This document shows, piece after piece, positions 56,130 to 63,891 of a stretch of 64,000 nt of DNA (position 1 is the first letter of the stretch; each line of letters begins with the position of its first letter). The stretch comes from Cryobacterium sp. Y57 (GTDB lineage Bacteria > Actinomycetota > Actinomycetes > Actinomycetales > Microbacteriaceae). A program made the translations under genes and the position numbers. The notes below the pieces were generated by a model. That model saw only the letters and a program-made list of their open reading frames with translations. It was not told the origin of the DNA and made no database searches. The stretch covers positions 205,377 through 269,376 of the forward strand of contig NZ_PJJL01000070.1 in NCBI RefSeq assembly GCF_002929505.1, given 5' to 3'.

Positions 56130-57046
56130 CGAACGCTTCCATAGTTTACGGGAGTGGACATATGTGGGAGAGGAGTCAATGGCTCAAAGTAACCCTTGCC
56201 CAGCTTCTCTAGATATCCCGCGTGTTCTTCGGTGTCATGTATCCATTCCTGGATCCACTGCTTAAGTGCTTCGGGGTCGCGACTGATCGCCGACCATGAA
56301 CGATAGAAGTCGTTATCGCGATCGTAATAACCCTGAGCAAATGAAGGGTGGGCACCATACTTGCTCTCGACGACGGCATCCACGACAAAGCCGGGGACGA
56401 TTGTTCTATTCGGATCTGAGCGAATGACATCATCGTCGACGATTTCCTCGACTATGGCGATTGTCTTTCTCGCGGCAAACGCCACTTCTTGTTGCGGTCC
56501 AAGAATTCCCCAACTTTGAATGTTGCCACTGCGATCCGCCCTTTGGGCATGGATGATGGCGACATCAGGGTTAAGCGGGGGGACAACGTAGATTTCACTC
56601 TCGTCATCAAAGGGAGAAGGGATCTTCTTGATATTCGGATTGATATCCGCAAGGGCGCTGCCAGCATACGAGCGGATGGGCATAAATGGGATCCCCGAGG
56701 CTCCGGCCTGGTATCGGGCCAACAGACCGTAGTGGCTGTACTCCTCGATTTCGATGGGGGACCCGCTGCCGGCTTCGATCGCCCGGCGTACTGCGTACAA
56801 CGATCCGACCGAGCTGTTACCCATGAAAGCGAAGATGAGTTTGCTTACGCAACCCGCACCCACAAGCTGGTCGGCGATGATATCCGGCGTCATTCGCACC
56901 AACGTCAGTTCGCGCTTGTGCTGGCGAATGATTTCATGACCGGCCGCGAAAGGTATCAGATGTGTGAACCCCTCCAAGGCGACGACATCGCCATCTACGA
57001 CGAACTCAGCAATCGCGTCGTGCAGAGTGGCCTCTTTGCTGGTCAT
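56126..57046 (-). CDS. CoA-transferase subunit A, glutaconate-CoA-transferase type
   Basis: 306 residues from ATG 57046, selected for its AGGAAGG at ten bases (GTG 57076 is less likely). Starts TLHDAIAEFVVDGDVVALEG, then THLIPFAAGHEIIRQ and LTLVRMTPDIIADQLVGAG, as in GctA/IpdA. First gene of the leftward operon A-B-SDR-thiolase-hydratase-dehydrogenase. The intergenic space to the divergent lysR gene carries copies of the proposed operator core. Confidence 0.85.
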   Translation of the reverse strand: MTSKEATLHDAIAEFVVDGDVVALEGFTHLIPFAAGHEIIRQHKRELTLVRMTPDIIADQLVGAGCVSKLIFAFMGNSSVGSLYAVRRAIEAGSGSPIEIEEYSHYGLLARYQAGASGIPFMPIRSYAGSALADINPNIKKIPSPFDDESEIYVVPPLNPDVAIIHAQRADRSGNIQSWGILGPQQEVAFAARKTIAIVEEIVDDDVIRSDPNRTIVPGFVVDAVVESKYGAHPSFAQGYYDRDNDFYRSWSAISRDPEALKQWIQEWIHDTEEHAGYLEKLGKGYFEPLTPLPHMSTPVNYGSVR

Positions 57047-57111
57047 TGGTATGAAGCCTTCCTCATCATTGAACACGATTCACTTCATGGTGACACCGTG
57101 GATCTATAAGT

Positions 57112-57120
57112 GTCCAATAC
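57112..57120 (-). promoter_or_regulatory. Candidate LysR-type operator, copy 3 (half-conserved)
   Basis: GTCCAATAC here is the reverse complement of GTATTGGAC at 58130-58138 in the TRAP promoter region. It lies between the divergent CoA-transferase operon and lysR, 60-70 bp from each start. The other arm is weakly conserved. Confidence 0.4.
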
Positions 57121-57179
57121 GTAATGTAGACTTCTGTGATAGTTATTCGTTATAAGTCAAGTGGTCCCTGGAGGACGTT

Positions 57180-58097
57180 TTGGAGTTCAAACATCTCGTT
57201 GGGTTCCTTGCTATCGCCGAGGAACTTCATTTCGGTCGGGCCGCTGCACGCCTGCATATGGCGCAACCGGCTCTGAGTCAGCAGATTCGGCAACTGGAAA
57301 AACAGTTGGGGGTGGAGCTGTTTCATCGGAACACCCGCTCGGTAACGTTGAGTGAAGCCGGACATGCGCTCCTCCAACCAGCCCGACAGGTCTTGGCCGA
57401 TGTCGACATCGCCATACGCGCTGCGGTCTTGGGAGAGTCGGAAATCGTCGGCCGGGTGGTCATCGGTTTCGCCGGGGCGAGCAGTCACAATGCCTTGCCT
57501 AAACTCGCCCGCGCAGTCCGTGCCGAGCAGCCGGGCATTGACATGATCCTTCAGGGGCAGACCTATTCTGGAGCGGCGCTGACTGCTATTAACGGAAGGC
57601 ACATAGACATCGGTTTTTGCCGATTGCCGGTCATGGACACGGCTATAGCTACCCGGACTTATGGGTACGAACGACTTCTAGTGGCGTTGCCCTCGGACCA
57701 TCGGCTCGCGGAGCGATCCATCATCGACGTCGCAGATTTGGCTCTCGAGCCGTTCGTGACTTTTCCCGGCACGCAGGGGTCGGCCGTGAGGGATGCGCTT
57801 ATGCGCGTCACGATGGACGCCGGTTTCAACCCGAGAATCATCCAGGAGGCTCCTGATTCATATACGATATTGGGTCTCGTCGCGGCGGGCGTAGGAGTCA
57901 CGATCACTGTCTCGTCGGTTCAGCATATTGACACGTTTGGAGTGGTGTTTCGGGAACTGAGCGGGGACCTTGCAGAACTGGTGGCAGTACTTGCCTGGCG
58001 CAAAGACAATGTGTCTCCGGCTGTGATGGCTGTGCTTGAAATCGCCGAGCGAGTGCTTCCCGCTCCCAAGACGTTCCGATCTCCAGCACCTGATTGA
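57180..58097 (+). CDS. LysR-family transcriptional regulator of the catabolic cluster
   Basis: 305 residues from TTG 57180, fixed by GGAGG five bases upstream. Winged-helix domain at 1-60 (HFGRAAARLHMAQPALSQQIRQLEKQLG), then the periplasmic-binding-like effector domain. It sits centrally: divergent from the CoA-transferase operon and directly before the TRAP operon. Near-identical sequence motifs lie upstream of three operons (48010, 57112, 58122). LysR proteins usually activate catabolic genes when they bind a pathway acid or CoA ester. Confidence 0.9.
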   Translation: MEFKHLVGFLAIAEELHFGRAAARLHMAQPALSQQIRQLEKQLGVELFHRNTRSVTLSEAGHALLQPARQVLADVDIAIRAAVLGESEIVGRVVIGFAGASSHNALPKLARAVRAEQPGIDMILQGQTYSGAALTAINGRHIDIGFCRLPVMDTAIATRTYGYERLLVALPSDHRLAERSIIDVADLALEPFVTFPGTQGSAVRDALMRVTMDAGFNPRIIQEAPDSYTILGLVAAGVGVTITVSSVQHIDTFGVVFRELSGDLAELVAVLAWRKDNVSPAVMAVLEIAERVLPAPKTFRSPAPD

Positions 58098-58111
58098 TAG
58101 TAATTATCAAT
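58093..58111 (+). promoter_or_regulatory. LysR-box-like palindrome overlapping the lysR stop
   Basis: ATTGATA-GTAAT-TATCAAT, a perfect 7-bp inverted repeat with 5-bp spacer of the T-N11-A type. It starts two bases before the lysR stop codon and lies about 190 bp before the TRAP binding-protein gene. Confidence 0.55.
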
Positions 58112-58121
58112 GACTATCGTT

Positions 58122-58137
58122 CCAATTGAGTATTGGA
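58122..58137 (+). promoter_or_regulatory. Candidate LysR-type operator, copy 2
   Basis: CCAATTGAGTATTGGA, containing the inverted repeat CCAAT-N5-ATTGG, upstream of the TRAP operon. 15 of 16 bases match the site at 48010-48025. A further TATTGG follows at 58141-58146. Confidence 0.6.
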
Positions 58138-58295
58138 CTGTATTGGTGTGCGAGTGACAGTCTGAGGACGGGAACACCCCGGCGCGAGGCTCATCATGCG
58201 TTCTGGAACCATCCGATACGAGTCAGTTATACGTCCATTCACGAAGACGCGCTTCTCGGTCTGGGGTGGTGTCACAAAAACTCAAAGGAGAGATT

Positions 58296-59423
58296 ATGCG
58301 AAAAATGCTGCGTACCGTTGCTCTCGGTTTGGCCGTTGGGCTGAGCCTGACTGCCTGTGCATCGGCCGGTGGAGGCGAAGAAGCCGATGGTATGCCCCAG
58401 CAACTGGTCTGGACCACTTACGGCCTGGGCACTTCGACCTATGCAGATGTCGCCGCTGTCAGTGAAGCCATAACGAGGAGCACAAGCCATACTGCACGGA
58501 TAATCACAGCGGACACTGCCATCGGACGCATGGGTCCTTTGAAGCAAGGAAAGGCCAACATGGCCCGGACTGGCAATGAATACATCTACGCCTTCGAGGC
58601 AGACTACGAATTCGCCAGTGAAGAGTGGGGACCACAAGACGTTCGATTGGCATGGGCACCTGTTGCCCCTCATGGACTGATGGTTCGAGACTCCTCGGAG
58701 ATCAAGTCGTACGAAGATTTGAAGGGCGCAAAATTCCCGCGAATTACGGCAAATCCTTCGGTGAACAACAGCCTCACTGCGATGCTTGCATATGGTGGGC
58801 TCACTTGGGATGATGTTGAGCCTGTCGAGATTTCTTATAGCGAGCAAACTGATGCCGTCAAATCGGGTCAGCTCGATGTACTTTTTCAGCAAGCTTACGG
58901 AGCTTCCCTCTACGAGCTTGAGAGTGCCTTCCCCGTCCGTTGGCTCAGTATGGATGACGACTCACCGGAAAAGGTAGCGGCCGTTAAAGAAAATGCACCG
59001 TACGCCGAGATCGGTGATTTTGCTGGCGCAGCCGGCCAGAAGGAAGGCGAATCGGCACGTGGGTTGATTTACACTCTTCCGCTGATTACCTACGCGGATG
59101 CCAGCGAATCTGGCGTATATGAGACGGCGCAAGCCATCCACGACAACTACGACAAGTTCAAGGATGCAACTGCAACAACCGAGAACTGGGGCCTTGAGCA
59201 GGCAAACACCGTCCCAACCACAGTCCCTTTCCACGCCGGGACAGTCAAATTCCTCAAGGAAAACAATGCCTGGAGCGATGAAGCTGCCCAAAAGAACGAG
59301 GCGCTCATCGAACGTGGGGAAAAGCTGCGCTCGGGTTGGGAAGGCTTCATCGATTCTGCGCACAAGGATAACCTCGCCGAAGAATGGTCGACCTGGAAGA
59401 AAGCAAATCTAAGCACCATGTGA
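58296..59423 (+). CDS. TAXI-type TRAP transporter binding lipoprotein
   Basis: 375 residues from ATG 58296 (AAAGGAG upstream). Lipobox LTAC (Cys21). The mature part starts LVWTTYGLGTSTYADVAAVS and goes on to GRMGPLKQGKANMARTGNEY, the TAXI/TctC-like pattern of TRAP receptors anchored by a lipid in Gram-positive bacteria. It captures an organic acid outside the cell and hands it to the fused permease encoded 150 bp downstream. Composition is more AT-rich than the core chromosome. Ligand unknown. Confidence 0.88.
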   Translation: MRKMLRTVALGLAVGLSLTACASAGGGEEADGMPQQLVWTTYGLGTSTYADVAAVSEAITRSTSHTARIITADTAIGRMGPLKQGKANMARTGNEYIYAFEADYEFASEEWGPQDVRLAWAPVAPHGLMVRDSSEIKSYEDLKGAKFPRITANPSVNNSLTAMLAYGGLTWDDVEPVEISYSEQTDAVKSGQLDVLFQQAYGASLYELESAFPVRWLSMDDDSPEKVAAVKENAPYAEIGDFAGAAGQKEGESARGLIYTLPLITYADASESGVYETAQAIHDNYDKFKDATATTENWGLEQANTVPTTVPFHAGTVKFLKENNAWSDEAAQKNEALIERGEKLRSGWEGFIDSAHKDNLAEEWSTWKKANLSTM

Positions 59424-59461
59424 TCGGACTGCGATCTCGCGAGTCCCGTTGGTCTCATCAT

Positions 59462-59509
59462 GAAGCGGTGAAGCGGTGAAGCGGTGAAGCCGTGAAGCCG
59501 TGAAGCCGT
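59462..59509 (+). repeat. Six tandem 8-bp repeats between the TRAP genes
   Basis: GAAGCGGT three times followed by GAAGCCGT three times. It lies 40 bp after the binding-protein stop and 66 bp before the permease start, so it is not translated. Changes in copy number would alter the spacing between the two genes. Confidence 0.8.
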
Positions 59510-59575
59510 GCCGCCCAGCGCCGGTTGCGGTGCCACCCGCTCCGCGCTCCCCGCTGAACCTGTGAGGATAAAAAC

Positions 59576-61525
59576 TTGAATGATCGACTAAACACATATT
59601 GGAAATGCGTAATAGCCGGGTTTACCGTCGTCGGGGTCCTTGTGGCCATGAACCAGGCGTTCTTCTGGAATCCATTTGGATTCTCGCTGATTCGCAATGG
59701 CTATCTCTACTACATACTGGCGTGCTTCCTCCCGCTCGTCTTCTTGACTCTGCCAGCCCATAAGAAGGCGAAGCAAAAGCGGCCTGCTTGGTACGACGTC
59801 ACTTTGTTCCTTCTGACTACAGTCGTTTGCGTGTATTTCGGAATCAACGCTGAGAACATCGTGAACCTTGGTTGGGATTTCATGGCGCCCTTCGCGGCTC
59901 AGGTCTCTAGCCTTATTCTCTGGGTCGTCGTGCTTGAGGCTTTGCGCAGAGCTGCAGGGCTGGTCGTAACGATTATTGCCTTGGCTTTTTCGGTCTATCC
60001 GATGTTTGCGGGGAATTCTCCCGTGGGGTTCCTGCGGGGAATTCAAAGCGACTTCATGTCAACAGCGCAACAGCATGCAATGGGCCTGGACAGTATTCTT
60101 GGGCTCCCGTTGCAGGCAGCCGCTGGCATCCTTATTGGGTTCCTGCTGTTTGGCGTGGTGCTTCAGAAGACTGGGGGTGCGACGTTCTTCTATGACATGG
60201 CGCAGTCCCTCTTCGGTCGCCGCCGTGGTGGTTCGGCAAAGGTGTCCATGGTCAGCTCAGCTGCGCTTGGAATGCTTAGCGGAAGCGCGCTTTCCAACGT
60301 CTTGACGACCGGGCCGTTGACAATTCCTGCCATGAAAAAGGCGGGCTTTAGCGCAAAATATGCTGGCGGAGTTGAGGCAACTGCGTCGTCGGGCGGCTCG
60401 ATTACTCCTCCGATCATGGGTGCTGCAGCATTCTTGATGGTTTCATTTGTTGGGGTGCCGTATGCGCAAATTGCACTGGCTGCTGCGATCCCAGCTTTTC
60501 TTTACTTCCTTGGCATCTTCCTGCAAATAGATGGATACTCGGCCAAGAAAGGGCTAAGAGGATTGCCAAAGTCTGAGCTTCCCCGGCTCGGCGCTGTGCT
60601 GGCCGTGGGTTGGCCGTACCTAGGCGCGCTTATCGGGCTCGTTCTCCTCCTCGTCGTTCAGAAGAACGAATCCCAAGCGCCATATTGGGTAATTGCTTTC
60701 CTGTTGCTCGTCAGTGCTCTGAAGAAGACAGATCGTCTCACTCCTCGCAAATTCTTCGGTCTTCTGGTGAGCGGCGGAAAGACGCTTTCCGAGATTTTTG
60801 GCATCATCGCTGGCGTCGGCCTGATCATTGGCGGCCTGTCGATGACCGGCGTTTCTCTTTCGCTGGCCGGAGAGTTGGTCACGCTCGTTGGGGATAACGT
60901 CATTCTCATCTTGATAGCCGGTGCTGTCACTTCATTCGTGCTTGGGATGGGTATGACGATCTCGGCAGTGTACGTTTTGCTGGCGATAGTAATGGCCCCG
61001 GCTTTGACCGCACTGGGTGTCAATGTGATCGCCGCCCACCTGTTCGTAATTTATTGGGCCTCCGTGTCATACATCACGCCGCCTGTTGCGCTGGCATCAT
61101 TTGCGGCAGCGAGCATTGCAAAAGCGCCGCCAATGGCGACCAGCTTTAGCGCAATGAAACTTGGCGCCGTCAAATACATAATTCCGTTCTGCTTTGCCCT
61201 CAATCCGGCGCTCGTCGCCCAAGCGCCGCTACCGCAGATTGTGCTTGCCTTATTAGGGAGCGTCATTGGCGTATATATTCTGGCATGTGCCTTTGAAGGC
61301 TGGTTGATTGGGTTTGAGAAACGGATGCCCATCATCACTCGCCTTATCGGCGGCGTTGCAGGTGTGTCGTTGATGCTGCCAGGAATCACCAGTACCTCCA
61401 CCGGAGCGGGCCTGCTCGTTGTGAGTATCGCGTTGTGCTACCTGATAAAATCTCCCTGGATCGTGCCCACGTTGAGTGGAGACCTCGCCCGTGACGATGT
61501 TGAAGTTGGTGGTCGGCGTCGGTAA
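59576..61525 (+). CDS. TRAP transporter fused permease (small plus large subunits)
   Basis: 649 residues from TTG 59576 (GAGG nine bases upstream). About 16 hydrophobic segments; the N-terminal four represent the DctQ-type subunit, the rest the DctM-type channel with VSSAALGMLSGSALSNVLTT and GGVEATASSGGSITPPIMGAAAF (about 250-275), a hallmark of TAXI-TRAP fused permeases, and a second copy ITPPVALASFAAASIA later. It imports an organic acid with sodium or protons. Spaced 152 bp from the receptor gene with repeats in between, and followed by a MaoC hydratase. Confidence 0.9.
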   Translation: MNDRLNTYWKCVIAGFTVVGVLVAMNQAFFWNPFGFSLIRNGYLYYILACFLPLVFLTLPAHKKAKQKRPAWYDVTLFLLTTVVCVYFGINAENIVNLGWDFMAPFAAQVSSLILWVVVLEALRRAAGLVVTIIALAFSVYPMFAGNSPVGFLRGIQSDFMSTAQQHAMGLDSILGLPLQAAAGILIGFLLFGVVLQKTGGATFFYDMAQSLFGRRRGGSAKVSMVSSAALGMLSGSALSNVLTTGPLTIPAMKKAGFSAKYAGGVEATASSGGSITPPIMGAAAFLMVSFVGVPYAQIALAAAIPAFLYFLGIFLQIDGYSAKKGLRGLPKSELPRLGAVLAVGWPYLGALIGLVLLLVVQKNESQAPYWVIAFLLLVSALKKTDRLTPRKFFGLLVSGGKTLSEIFGIIAGVGLIIGGLSMTGVSLSLAGELVTLVGDNVILILIAGAVTSFVLGMGMTISAVYVLLAIVMAPALTALGVNVIAAHLFVIYWASVSYITPPVALASFAAASIAKAPPMATSFSAMKLGAVKYIIPFCFALNPALVAQAPLPQIVLALLGSVIGVYILACAFEGWLIGFEKRMPIITRLIGGVAGVSLMLPGITSTSTGAGLLVVSIALCYLIKSPWIVPTLSGDLARDDVEVGGRRR

Positions 61526-61595
61526 GGCGGTCGCCAATGTGGTCCATGACCTCGCCATCAACGTTGCCGGTTTCCGGCCGATCCTGGAGGACTAG
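61497..61595 (+). CDS. Possible 32-aa peptide between permease and MaoC gene
   Basis: ATG 61497 overlaps the permease 3' end in another frame and reads 32 codons, MLKLVVGVGKAVANVVHDLA..., to TAG 61593-61595, three bases before the MaoC GTG. It looks like a plausible amphipathic peptide or the tail of a lost gene. No good ribosome-binding site. Confidence 0.25.
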   Translation: MLKLVVGVGKAVANVVHDLAINVAGFRPILED

Positions 61596-61598
61596 TCC

Positions 61599-62051
61599 GT
61601 GCGCGAGATTCAGGGGGTGGACGAATTGGTCACCCTCGTGGACACCGAGCTTGGGGTCAGCAACTGGCATCGAGTGGAGCAGCAACAAGTGCAGGAATTC
61701 GCCGACGCCACGGGTGATCAGCAATGGATTCACGTCGATCCAGACCGGGCCGCGGCGGGTCCGTTCGGCGGCCCGGTTGCCCACGGCTACCTCACCTTGT
61801 CGATGATCCCGTTCTTTGCGGGACAGGTCTACCGGGTCGTCGGCGTCAAGATGGTCGTCAACTATGGCCTGAACAAGGTGCGCTTTCCGAGCCCGGTTCC
61901 CGTCGACTCCAGGGTACGCAACAGGATCACTCTCCTCTCAGTGACCCCAACGGCCCGGGGTAGCCAGGTAGTCATCCGGCATCAGATCGAAGTGGAGGAA
62001 TCGCCGCGACTGGCATGCATCGCCGACACGGTCTCACTTTTTGTGGAATAG
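61599..62051 (+). CDS. MaoC-family enoyl-CoA hydratase
   Basis: 150 residues from GTG 61599 (GGAGG eight bases upstream). Hydratase-2 motif DATGDQQWIHVDPDRA (36-51) with the Asp40/His45 pair, GGPVAHGYLTLSM following. Hotdog (R)-specific hydratase, acting on 2-enoyl-CoA in the cytosol. Last gene of the TRAP operon, which links uptake and beta-oxidation. Confidence 0.88.
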   Translation: MREIQGVDELVTLVDTELGVSNWHRVEQQQVQEFADATGDQQWIHVDPDRAAAGPFGGPVAHGYLTLSMIPFFAGQVYRVVGVKMVVNYGLNKVRFPSPVPVDSRVRNRITLLSVTPTARGSQVVIRHQIEVEESPRLACIADTVSLFVE

Positions 62052-62342
62052 GTCAGTACGGGATCTGGCTCAGTAGCCTGCGTGATTGCGCTCGACAACC
62101 TGGACGACCTGGACGACGCAGTCGACGCGCGCTGGAATGGACTTGCCCATCCCAGCGCGGTTGGAGAGCGCGGGGTTCAGTGCCGTCGGCATTCCAATCG
62201 TCTAATCCTTGTTTGTCAACGTGGATGACCAGCCGCTTGTGTAGTCAGTCGTACGGCATCTCAAGGCGACTACCAATGTGGCATCCGCCGTCGCCCTCGA
62301 GGCAGGGGCGACGCCATGAGGCGCAGTCAACGAGGCCGGTGC
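62052..62342. other. Intergenic DNA at the right edge of the catabolic block
   Basis: Nothing gene-like in about 290 bp; it joins the MaoC gene to the integrase fragment and is probably the scar of a recombination event. Confidence 0.35.
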
Positions 62343-62425
62343 AGCGGCGTTCCTTTCCCCACAAAGTCCGGTCGCTCGCTGAGCGTCAGCGACTACGAAC
62401 GCCTCCTGCGCGATACTGGTCGGTT
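62343..62425 (+). pseudogene. Frameshifted fragment of a tyrosine integrase
   Basis: The stretch encodes TKSGRSLSVSDYERLLRD, matching TKTGRSLSVSNYERLLRA of the intact integrase (45081-45134), but one base is missing in the phenylalanine-leucine codons before it, so the frame is broken. Only about 80 bp remain. It is the remnant of a second, related integrase at the edge of the catabolic block, same orientation as the intact gene. Confidence 0.8.
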
Positions 62426-62478
62426 GAGGGCCGGCGGCGTTACGCGGAAGTAAACCGGCCCTCCGTTGAAGCTAGATG

Positions 62479-63891
62479 TCACTCCGGCTCGTTGACCGGA
62501 TCCCGTGCGGGTACGTTCCGAGTCGGCTCCTGCATAAACCCCTCGATCTCCTCTCGATTCGCGCGCAGGGCTTTGGCATCCGAGCGGGCAGTCCACATCT
62601 GCAGGCTCGCGATGATCGGTGGAGCAGCGCGCAGCATGATCAGGCCCGTACCAAAGGGCAGAGTGCGGATCGTGTCGGGCGGCATGATCGGCACTCGTCG
62701 GATCGAGCGCTGAGATGACCGTGAACCGTGGTCGCCAATGGTCGTCGAGTCGGTCGTTTCGTCGCGGTCGCCGATGAGGGTCGAGAGGTCATGCAGGTCC
62801 CGGGAGTTGGATCCTCCGCCGAGAACGATCTTGACGATCGAGGAGTCCCAGATGGTGCCAGCGGCGTTGTCGCTCCACTTCGTGCGGGCCTGGGCGAGCG
62901 ACTGCAGCACCGGCATCGTCGTGATGCCGGTGCCGCCGCCCTCGGCCATAAGTGTGGGTAGCGACGGGAGAGGCGCCAAGTTGCCGATCTCGTCGAGTGC
63001 GAGCAACAGCGGCGGGTCGAGCCGCGCGCCAGCGCTGCGGGCGGCGATACGGCGGGCGGTCTCCACGAGGTCCTCTACGAACGCCGACACGAGCGACGCC
63101 GAGTTGTTTGATCCCGCGCCGGTGGCCAGCAGGTAGAGGGTGCCGTTGCTGCGCAGAAACGCTTCGGGGTTGAACTCCTCGCCCTCCGGCGGGGAGACAG
63201 AATTCAAGACGCGCGGGTCGGCCAAAGCACCCAGCGATAGTGAGACTCCCTGCCAGATCGAGTCGCGCGTGCGCGGGTCTGCCTCGAGCGTCGCGCGGAG
63301 GGAGTCGCCCCAGCCGGTGGCCGCGGCCGGGGCGCTCAGCAGGATGGACACGGCGTCATGGGCGGCAGCCGGGTCGAGAGTCCACCGAAAAAGGTCGGCC
63401 GGCGAGCAATGGTCGAGCGCGGCAGCGTGCAGCATCGACTGCAGGGCCGTTCGGGTCTTGGCCTCCCAAAATCCGCCGCCATCGACGCCGCCCGCGGCCA
63501 GTCCGGTTCCGGCGGCGAGCCCGGCCGCTCGAATCATGGCCGTGAGGGGATCCTCGCACCCGCGAATCGGCGACCAGCGCAGGCCTACCGGAACGCCCGC
63601 GGCAAGTTGCTGCGGATCAAACACCGCCACAGGCCCCAGCCGTTGCCGAGCGCGCAGCGTCGTAGTGAGATTGTCGGGGCGCGTCGACGTGGTCACGACC
63701 GGTCCCGGGGCGTCGAGGATGGCGTTGATCACGATGTGCGCTCCCTTGCCGGAGCGCGGCGGCCCGATCACCAGGATCGAGTCCTCGACGCTCGCCCACA
63801 CCGCAGCACCTCGTGATCGCCCGATTCGATAGCCGACATCGCTCGGGCTCGCCTTCGCCAGCGACGGTCGAAGGTGCGTCGCGCGCTTCAT
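62479..63891 (-). CDS. TraG/VirD4-type conjugative coupling ATPase, probably N-terminally shortened
   Basis: 470 residues from ATG 63891. Walker A GPPRSGKG (43-50), Walker B LLLALDEIGNLAPLPSLPTL (about 292-311), then the arginine-finger region GTGITTMPVLQSLAQARTKW: a T4SS coupling protein that pumps relaxase-bound DNA. Relatives have about 100-150 more N-terminal residues with membrane helices. The frame goes back only 25 codons (to a stop near 63966) without a better start. So the membrane anchor is missing or out of frame. It reads towards the catabolic block. Confidence 0.8.
   Translation of the reverse strand: MKRATHLRPSLAKASPSDVGYRIGRSRGAAVWASVEDSILVIGPPRSGKGAHIVINAILDAPGPVVTTSTRPDNLTTTLRARQRLGPVAVFDPQQLAAGVPVGLRWSPIRGCEDPLTAMIRAAGLAAGTGLAAGGVDGGGFWEAKTRTALQSMLHAAALDHCSPADLFRWTLDPAAAHDAVSILLSAPAAATGWGDSLRATLEADPRTRDSIWQGVSLSLGALADPRVLNSVSPPEGEEFNPEAFLRSNGTLYLLATGAGSNNSASLVSAFVEDLVETARRIAARSAGARLDPPLLLALDEIGNLAPLPSLPTLMAEGGGTGITTMPVLQSLAQARTKWSDNAAGTIWDSSIVKIVLGGGSNSRDLHDLSTLIGDRDETTDSTTIGDHGSRSSQRSIRRVPIMPPDTIRTLPFGTGLIMLRAAPPIIASLQMWTARSDAKALRANREEIEGFMQEPTRNVPARDPVNEPE

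Noticed and set aside
59462..59509. CRISPR array
   Set aside because: Units are 8 bp and directly adjacent, with no spacers; a simple tandem repeat.
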